From positions 1 through 13,925 of the forward strand of contig JBBRZF010000083.1 in assembly GCA_038236965.1 (NCBI GenBank): a DNA stretch of 13,925 nt, read 5' to 3'. Shown one piece after another: positions 8,730 to 13,925 of the stretch. Position 1 is the stretch's first letter. Each line of letters begins with the position of its first letter. The DNA is from JBBRZF01 sp038236965. GTDB taxonomy: Bacteria; Acidobacteriota; Terriglobia; Terriglobales; Acidobacteriaceae. The notes beneath the pieces were generated by a model. It did not search any database, was not told where the DNA came from, and was given only the letters and a program-made list of their open reading frames with translations. Position numbers and translations under genes: made by a program.

Positions 8730-9032
8730 GGCATGCACTCCAAGGAACGCTTTGGTTTGTCTGCGATTGCGTACGAGTCCGTCATTCGGCCGATGTTGCC
8801 CCCGGAAGGTTTTCGATCGCGCGTACGTGAGTGTTGTGAATGGGTGCATAGACAACACTGTTCTTTATTTCGGCAACAAGGGACTGGAACTTTACTGGCC
8901 TTTTCATCGAACTTGTATCTGTCAATCCTCCAGGCAGATCGAGAATGCAAATCGCAGACGCAAGGACGAGGGATGCGAGTCGTTTGTCTCAGGAGTTTGT
9001 GTCTGTTAGGTTAATGGGTTGTCAGGAGATTC
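8730..9032. other. Divergent intergenic region with 8-bp inverted repeat
   Basis: This gap must hold the promoters of the EAL-HDOD gene (minus) and the membrane-protein gene (plus). AGTGTTGT (8830-8837) and ACAACACT (8852-8859) form a perfect 8-bp inverted repeat across 14 bases, about 100 bases before the chosen EAL-HDOD start: a possible operator or leader hairpin. The AGGAG at 9024-9028 serves the plus-strand TTG start. TTGACA occurs on the minus strand near 8928-8933 but no -10 follows at proper spacing. No promoter is convincing. Confidence 0.5.
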
Positions 9033-10511
9033 TTGAATTTGCTAACACGGCCAACGTTAGCGCGAATCGGACTCGCCTTCCTGTTCCTGTTGATTGCGAG
9101 TGCGCTGTTGCTTCCCATCTGGGTAGTGGAGCGGCCTGCGCTGTTGGACTATCCCAATCATCTTGCGCGTAACTACGTGCTGGCGAACGTGAATGATCCG
9201 TCGCTGGAACTCTCGCAGTTTTACCGCGCGGATTGGGGGCCGAACCCTTATCTTGGCATGGACATTTGCCTGCAACTCCTGCAGAGATTCCTGCCGATCT
9301 ATCTGGCCGGAAAGGTTTTTCTCAGCTTCACCGTTCTGGCTTTCCCGGCCGCCTGCTGGTGGTTCCTGCGGAAAGCGAACCCAGGCAACGAGTGGATGGC
9401 GGTCTGGGCCCTGCTGGTGGTTTACAACGTCTTGTTCCTGGAGGGCTTCGTTGTCTACGAATTGAGCCTGGCCATGGCGTTCTTTGCGCTGGGCTGGTGG
9501 CTCGTGTACACGCGCGCACCAAACTGGTGGAAGTGGTCGCTGATGGCGGCGCTGTTCACGTCCGTATATTTCACGCACCTGGTTGGCTTTATCGTGGCAG
9601 GCATCGTGGTCGCCAGCTACGTGTTCTTCAGCCGCAACTGGAAGCAGGTTGTCTTCTCTGGACTGATGTTCATCCCCGGCGTCTTGTTCTATGTGCTCTC
9701 CGGGATAGGGAAGCACAACGGACGCGATATCACGACGCGCACCATCTACGACAAGCTAGGCGACGGACTCTACACGCTCTTCCATCACTACTCGCCGCCC
9801 ATGGAGACGATGACCATCTGGGTCATCCTTGCCTGCGTTCTATTGGTCGTGGTGCACAACACGGAGTTTCACTGGGATTGGCCATGGCCAGCGGTCGCGC
9901 TTTCTTTGCTGGCGCTGTATGCGGCACTTCCGCTGCAGATCGGGCAGACCTTTGATGTTGATATACGCGTGATGATGCCGCTCTTCGTCGTGACCTTGGC
10001 ATCGGCAAAGGTAGGGCGAAGACAGTTTGGGATAGCGGCCATCGCGCTGGCGCTGTTCTTTGCCAAGCAGGCTTCGATCGCGGAACGCTTTATCTACGTG
10101 CAGCCCGACCTCGCCGGATGGGCGAAGTCGTTCGACTACATTCCTGCACACAGCCGTATTTTGCCGATCGTGCAGATGGGGGAAGGCGATGATCCTATTC
10201 ATCGCCCTTATGCGCATTTCTGGTCCTATGCGGTGATTGAGAAGCAGGTGTTTACGCCGTACCTCTTCGACCTGAAGGGACAGACGCCGATGCGCATCGT
10301 GCACGAAGTCTATTCGCCCGACGGGTTCTGGGACTTGGATTACGACGAAATCATCCGCTGGAAAGAGATTCAGAAGGAATATGATTTCATCTGGGCTTAC
10401 GATGTGGATCGCTTCGCTCCAGCAATGCGACGTATTGCAAAGCCCGTGTATCAGTCCGGGATGCTGACGTTGTATCGTATCAAGAGACCCCCGTCGGCAT
10501 TGAAACAGTAG
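9033..10511 (+). CDS. Polytopic membrane protein, GT-C-like, uncharacterised
   Basis: The start is TTG at 9033, supported by AGGAG at 9024-9028; no better ATG is in frame. The 492-residue product has about ten hydrophobic segments (near 12-32, 92-112, 120-140, 143-160, 168-198, 205-224, 262-276, 287-305, 311-325 and 332-347) and then a roughly 145-residue soluble C-terminal part. The first loop carries an acidic motif, DYPNHLAR, at 39-46, and YFTHLVGF lies at 179-186. An acidic motif in the first external loop, many helices and a C-terminal extracytoplasmic domain is the layout of GT-C lipid-linked glycosyltransferases, but I see no diagnostic sequence match. A transporter or scaffold is not excluded. 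It converges with the nucleotide-sugar operon across a shared terminator, which hints at a role in polysaccharide or protein glycosylation. Confidence 0.8.
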   Translation: MNLLTRPTLARIGLAFLFLLIASALLLPIWVVERPALLDYPNHLARNYVLANVNDPSLELSQFYRADWGPNPYLGMDICLQLLQRFLPIYLAGKVFLSFTVLAFPAACWWFLRKANPGNEWMAVWALLVVYNVLFLEGFVVYELSLAMAFFALGWWLVYTRAPNWWKWSLMAALFTSVYFTHLVGFIVAGIVVASYVFFSRNWKQVVFSGLMFIPGVLFYVLSGIGKHNGRDITTRTIYDKLGDGLYTLFHHYSPPMETMTIWVILACVLLVVVHNTEFHWDWPWPAVALSLLALYAALPLQIGQTFDVDIRVMMPLFVVTLASAKVGRRQFGIAAIALALFFAKQASIAERFIYVQPDLAGWAKSFDYIPAHSRILPIVQMGEGDDPIHRPYAHFWSYAVIEKQVFTPYLFDLKGQTPMRIVHEVYSPDGFWDLDYDEIIRWKEIQKEYDFIWAYDVDRFAPAMRRIAKPVYQSGMLTLYRIKRPPSALKQ

Positions 10512-10550
10512 AGGGGCCGTTTATCGCTTCGTCAGAGATATGAGTCAAAA

Positions 10551-10578
10551 CAAAAGGCTGCCGAGTGGCAGCCTTTTG
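10551..10578. terminator. Bidirectional terminator between membrane protein and sugar operon
   Basis: CAAAAGGCTGCC (10551-10562) pairs with GGCAGCCTTTTG (10567-10578) over 12 bp with loop GAGT. It lies 39 bases after the membrane-protein stop and 14 bases beyond the stop of the minus-strand SDR gene. The A/T tracts suit termination both ways. Confidence 0.9.
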
Positions 10579-10592
10579 CTTTCATTAGCGAT

Positions 10593-11591
10593 CTACCTTG
10601 GAGGCGCGACGCTCATCTTCTTTTCCTCGATGCGTGTCCGCACGAACTCAATCACGGAACGGATGATTTCATCAAGCGAGAGTGTAGGGTTATAGCCGAT
10701 CCAGGTGCGCGCCTTGCTTATGTCTGGCACGCGGCGGAACATATCTTCGAATCCGGGACCGTAAGCTTCGGAGTACGGGATGTGCTTGATCTCGCTGCTG
10801 GAACCCGCCGCGACGATCACCTTCTTTGCGAGGTCGTTGATGCTGATTTCCTCGGTGCTGCCAAGATTGAATATCTCGCCGGGAGCACGCTTGCAATCGA
10901 TGAGCGCAACCAGTCCTTCGATCACATCGTAAACGTGTCCGAAGCAACGCGATTGTTCGCCGGAGCCATAGACGGTGACAGGCTCGCCGAGCAGAGCTTG
11001 TTTGACGAAGCTGGGTAGCACCATCCCGTATTGTCCGGTCTGGCGGGGCCCAACCGTGTTGAAAAGTCGCACCACGGTGACCGGGAGTTTGCGTTCGTTG
11101 AAGTAGGCGAGCGCGAGGAATTCGTCGATGGCCTTGGAGCAGGCATAAGCCCAGCGCGAGTTGTAGGTCGAGCCCAGCACGAGGTCGTCGGTTTCGGTGA
11201 AGGGGAACTTGGTGGACTTGCCGTAGACCTCGGAGGTGGAAGCAATGATGAGGCGCTTGCTCTTTTTGGAAGCGAGTTCGAAAACGATCTCCGAGCCGCC
11301 TACATTCGTCTCAATGGTCTGGACAGGGAACTCGACGATGCGCTTCACGCCGACAGCTGCAGCAAGATGGAAGATGACGTCGGCCATGTCGACCAGTTCA
11401 CCCATCAGCCCGCGATTGAAAATGGTGTCGCTGTAAAAGGTGTAGCGCGGATGGCGGCGCACGGAAGCGATGTTGTCCATGCTGCCCGTCGAGAGGTCGT
11501 CGATGGCGATGACCTCGTGACTGAGGCCGAGAAGTTTTTCCGTCAGGTGCGAGCCGATGAATCCGGCGCCCCCGGTGATGAGTACGCGCAT
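10593..11591 (-). CDS. NAD-dependent nucleotide-sugar epimerase/dehydratase (extended SDR)
   Basis: A 332-residue cytoplasmic extended short-chain dehydrogenase acting on an NDP-sugar. The Rossmann motif GGAGFIG is at 7-13, with Asp31 ending strand beta-2 as expected for NAD. IASTSEVYG around 116-124 supplies the catalytic Ser/Thr, and Tyr149-x3-Lys153 (YACSK) is the active-site pair. RLFNTVGPR and the GSGEQSRCFGHVYDV segment belong to the C-terminal sugar-binding part. Sequence style is between UDP-glucose 4-epimerases and UDP-glucuronate decarboxylases; I cannot fix the substrate. A purine-rich GGAAGGAAAG precedes the ATG. It is the last gene of the minus-strand operon, 32 bases after the WbpP-like gene, and a terminator follows its stop. 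Confidence 0.9.
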   Translation of the reverse strand: MRVLITGGAGFIGSHLTEKLLGLSHEVIAIDDLSTGSMDNIASVRRHPRYTFYSDTIFNRGLMGELVDMADVIFHLAAAVGVKRIVEFPVQTIETNVGGSEIVFELASKKSKRLIIASTSEVYGKSTKFPFTETDDLVLGSTYNSRWAYACSKAIDEFLALAYFNERKLPVTVVRLFNTVGPRQTGQYGMVLPSFVKQALLGEPVTVYGSGEQSRCFGHVYDVIEGLVALIDCKRAPGEIFNLGSTEEISINDLAKKVIVAAGSSSEIKHIPYSEAYGPGFEDMFRRVPDISKARTWIGYNPTLSLDEIIRSVIEFVRTRIEEKKMSVAPPR

Positions 11592-11623
11592 TTCTATCTA
11601 CTTTCCTTCCAGGCAGAGTGCCG

Positions 11624-12586
11624 CTAGTCTCCGCTGGCTGCGGCTGGCTTTTCTTGCGTGCGATACCACTCGACGGTGCGTTCCAGGCCTTCTTCGAAGC
11701 TGACGAGAGGCTGGTAACCGAGAAAGGCCTCGGCCTTCGCGATGCCCGCGCGGGAGTGCTTGATGTCCCCGCCGCGTTCGGCAGCGTAAGCGGGTTCGCC
11801 TTCATAGCCGATGATACGTTTCAGCACGTTGAACGTATCGTTCAACGAGATTTGCGAGTTGGTGGCGACATTGAAAACTTCGCCTGCGACGGTGGAGGGG
11901 GCCGCAGCGGCAAGCAGATTTCCGTGAACTACGTTATCGATGTAGGTGAAGTCGCGGCTCTGTTCGCCGTCGCCGAAGATGGTCGGCTGCTGGCCGCGCA
12001 ACATCATGGTAATGAACTTCGCGAGGACTCCGGAATACATGGAGTCTGCTGCCTGGTACGGTCCGAATACGTTAAAGTAACGCAGGGTGACCGTTTCAAA
12101 TCCGTAGACGCGATAAAAGCACGTGAGGTAGTGTTCGCCCGTCAATTTGGAGACTGCATAGGGAGAAATAGGCGAAGGCGTCATGGTTTCCAGCTTGGGC
12201 AGTTCGGGAGTTTCGCCGTAGGCGGCAGAGGAGCCTGCATACACGAAGCGACGCACGCCTGCATCCCGCGCAGCCACCAGCAGTTCGAGCGTACCGGTTA
12301 CGTTATTGTGATTGGAGCCGATGGGATCTTCCACCGAGCGCGGAACCGACGGCAAGGCTGCTTCGTGGAACACATACTCGGTGCCGCGACAGGCTTCGGC
12401 TGCGGCCTTTGGGTCGGCAATGTCGGCTTCGATAAACGTGATGCGATCACGGAACGGCGCGATGTTCTCGCGCTTGCCGGTTGAGAAGTTGTCGATGCCA
12501 CGAACCTGGTCACCGCGATCGAGCAAAGCGCGCGCTATGGAGGATCCGATAAAACCTGCGATTCCAGTAACTAGATAGACGGCCAT
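11624..12586 (-). CDS. wbpP: UDP-N-acetylhexosamine(-uronate) 4-epimerase, WbpP/TviC type
   Basis: Inverts C4 of UDP-GlcNAc or UDP-GlcNAcA, giving the GalNAc form used in surface polysaccharides. The 320-residue product is an extended SDR: G8-x2-G11-x2-G14 at the N-terminus, Asp32 at the end of beta-2, Ser119/Ser120 in YAGSSAAYG, and Tyr143-x3-Lys147 (YAVSK). SVPRSVEDP at 80-88, LRYFNVFGP and GDGEQSRDFTYIDN closely recall Pseudomonas WbpP and Salmonella TviC, favouring N-acetylated substrates. It begins five bases after the stop of the dehydrogenase gene, with no clear Shine-Dalgarno sequence, so translation is probably coupled. As in the Vi-antigen pathway, dehydrogenase then epimerase would make UDP-GalNAcA. 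Direct action on UDP-GlcNAc is equally possible. Confidence 0.88.
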   Translation of the reverse strand: MAVYLVTGIAGFIGSSIARALLDRGDQVRGIDNFSTGKRENIAPFRDRITFIEADIADPKAAAEACRGTEYVFHEAALPSVPRSVEDPIGSNHNNVTGTLELLVAARDAGVRRFVYAGSSAAYGETPELPKLETMTPSPISPYAVSKLTGEHYLTCFYRVYGFETVTLRYFNVFGPYQAADSMYSGVLAKFITMMLRGQQPTIFGDGEQSRDFTYIDNVVHGNLLAAAAPSTVAGEVFNVATNSQISLNDTFNVLKRIIGYEGEPAYAAERGGDIKHSRAGIAKAEAFLGYQPLVSFEEGLERTVEWYRTQEKPAAASGD

Positions 12587-12591
12587 AGGCG

Positions 12592-13925
12592 TTAGCAGCG
12601 CACGATCTTTGGAGATTTGATTCCCTTGGTTGCATTGCGCGTGTCCACAACAAGTATCGACTCACTAACAATGCGCTGGTAATCATACTCCGAGTGATCG
12701 GTCACGATGACAACGCAATCGAACGAGCCCAGGTTCTCTAGCGGCGTGCAGGTCATCTGCAGGTCGTACTTGCGACCCTTGCCGACGAACGGGAAGAAGG
12801 GATCGTTGTAACTGACCTCGGCTCCTTCGCGCTTCAGCAACTCGATGATGGTGAGCGAAGGAGACTCGCGCAGGTCGTCGATGTCCTTCTTATAAGCCAC
12901 TCCCAGCACCAGCACCTTGGACCCGTTGATGGATTTCTTGTGCTTGTTCAGGCCGCTGGCGATTGAACTAACGACGGAATACGGCATTTGCGTATTGATC
13001 TCGCCGGCAAGCTCGATGAAGCGTGTCTGGAAATCGAATTCGCGCGCCTTCCACGAGAGGTAATAGGGATCGACCGGAATGCAGTGTCCGCCCAAACCTG
13101 GGCCCGGATAAAACGGCTGGAAGCCGAAGGGCTTGGTTTTGGCCGCTTCGATGACTTCCCAGATATCGATACCCATACGTATGCACAGCAGCTTGAGTTC
13201 ATTCACCAACGCGATGTTTACGCAACGGTAGATGTTTTCCAGCAGCTTGGTCATCTCAGCCGCAGCAGGCGAAGAGACAACCACGGTCCGGTTGAAGATG
13301 CTGCCGTAAAGGGCGGAAGCCATCTCGGTGGCGATACTGCCACAACCGCCGATAACTTTGGGAATGTCGCGACGGGCAACCGTGTCGTTGCCGGGGTCTT
13401 CGCGTTCGGGAGAGAAGGCAACGTAAAATCCGGAATCGCCGGCTTCACGCGCAACTTTGAGTCCGGTTGTGTTCCCCTTTTCGAGGAGGGGAACAACAAT
13501 CTCCTCGGTGGTGCCGGGATAGGTCGTGCTCTCCAGAATGATGAGCTGACCGTCTTTCAGATGCGGCGCGATGGCCTTCACCGTGTCAACGATGTAGCTC
13601 ATGTCGGGCTCGCGGAACTCATCCAGCGGGGTAGGCACGCAGATGATAACCACGTCCATATCGACCACATGGGAATAGTCGGCGGTCGCAGTAAATCCCT
13701 GAGACTGGGCAGCCTGGATATCCGCCGGAGGGATGCGGACGATGTAAGAGCCGCCCTTGGTGAGGGTTCCCACTTTAAGCTTATCCACGTCGAAGCCGGT
13801 GACGCGGAACTTTTCTGCGCTGTAAAGCATCATCAAGGGAAGACCAACATACCCCATGCCCACGATACCTATGCGGGTAGTTCTTTCCTGAACTTTGCGC
13901 AGGAAATCTTCAGAAATGCTGCTGG
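12592..13925 (-). CDS. wbpA: UDP-N-acetyl-D-glucosamine 6-dehydrogenase, WbpA type, 5' end beyond window
   Basis: NAD-dependent four-electron oxidation of UDP-GlcNAc to UDP-GlcNAcA in the cytoplasm. The frame is open to the right edge, leaving 443 visible residues; only a few N-terminal residues should be missing because the Rossmann motif GIVGMGYVG begins at visible residue 19. Family landmarks are ICVPTPLDEFREPDMS, ESTTYPGTTEE, YVAFSPEREDPG, AAEMTKLLEN, and GPGLGGHCIPVDP with the catalytic Cys at visible residue 281 (codon 13081-13083). The C-terminal UDP-binding part includes GVAYKKDIDDLRESPS. The REPDMS and SPEREDPGN stretches fit WbpA-type enzymes better than UDP-glucose 6-dehydrogenases. 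Its stop is five bases before the epimerase start, so it leads, or sits early in, a polysaccharide-precursor operon continuing upstream of the window. Confidence 0.93.
   Translation of the reverse strand, partial: SSISEDFLRKVQERTTRIGIVGMGYVGLPLMMLYSAEKFRVTGFDVDKLKVGTLTKGGSYIVRIPPADIQAAQSQGFTATADYSHVVDMDVVIICVPTPLDEFREPDMSYIVDTVKAIAPHLKDGQLIILESTTYPGTTEEIVVPLLEKGNTTGLKVAREAGDSGFYVAFSPEREDPGNDTVARRDIPKVIGGCGSIATEMASALYGSIFNRTVVVSSPAAAEMTKLLENIYRCVNIALVNELKLLCIRMGIDIWEVIEAAKTKPFGFQPFYPGPGLGGHCIPVDPYYLSWKAREFDFQTRFIELAGEINTQMPYSVVSSIASGLNKHKKSINGSKVLVLGVAYKKDIDDLRESPSLTIIELLKREGAEVSYNDPFFPFVGKGRKYDLQMTCTPLENLGSFDCVVIVTDHSEYDYQRIVSESILVVDTRNATKGIKSPKIVRC

Noticed and set aside
8730..8858. N-terminal 43-residue extension of the EAL-HDOD protein
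   Set aside because: It lacks domain similarity, and the internal ATG at 8727-8729 has a well-placed GGAG.

Overview
The window looks like a chromosomal segment of a soil or environmental bacterium, most likely Acidobacteriota (Koribacter/Terriglobia-like). This assignment is an inference. It rests on moderately high GC judged by eye, the mix of genes, a probable leaderless start preceded by TAGAAT, and several intergenic repeat types that I remember as common in acidobacterial genomes. None of it was checked against a database.

Layout. (1) Bases 1-2241, minus strand: the N-terminal 747 residues of a pyruvate:ferredoxin oxidoreductase (nifJ), cut by the left edge. (2) Bases 2242-3369: a 1.1-kb non-coding stretch. 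It holds a CRP-like palindrome, two copies of an 80-bp-period direct repeat, a triple 8-bp repeat, an orphan intrinsic terminator that may end a small RNA, GGCAACT repeats and an imperfect inverted repeat followed by a G-rich run. (3) Bases 3370-4617, plus strand: dinB, translesion DNA polymerase IV, closed by a bidirectional terminator. (4) Bases 4685-8729, minus strand: three closely spaced genes, in transcription order an EAL-HDOD protein, a tandem PilZ protein and a secreted 5'-nucleotidase-like metallophosphoesterase. The first two form a plausible c-di-GMP hydrolysis/sensing pair. (5) Bases 8730-9032: a divergent intergenic region with an 8-bp inverted repeat. (6) Bases 9033-10511, plus strand: an uncharacterised polytopic membrane protein with a GT-C-like layout and a TTG start, followed by a bidirectional terminator. 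(7) Bases 10593-13925, minus strand: a nucleotide-sugar operon of a WbpA-type UDP-GlcNAc 6-dehydrogenase (cut by the right edge), a WbpP/TviC-type 4-epimerase and a further extended-SDR epimerase/dehydratase.

How the genes fit together. The right-hand operon would supply UDP-HexNAc-uronic acids (probably UDP-GalNAcA) for a surface polysaccharide, and the membrane protein facing it may be a lipid-linked glycosyltransferase. The EAL-HDOD/PilZ pair could tune envelope or exopolysaccharide behaviour through c-di-GMP. nifJ and dinB are ordinary metabolic and repair genes. I found no phage, insertion sequence, CRISPR array, tRNA or rRNA, and no clear new multi-gene system. The least explained parts are the repeat-rich 2242-3369 gap with its orphan terminator, and the c-di-GMP pair followed by a secreted nucleotidase.
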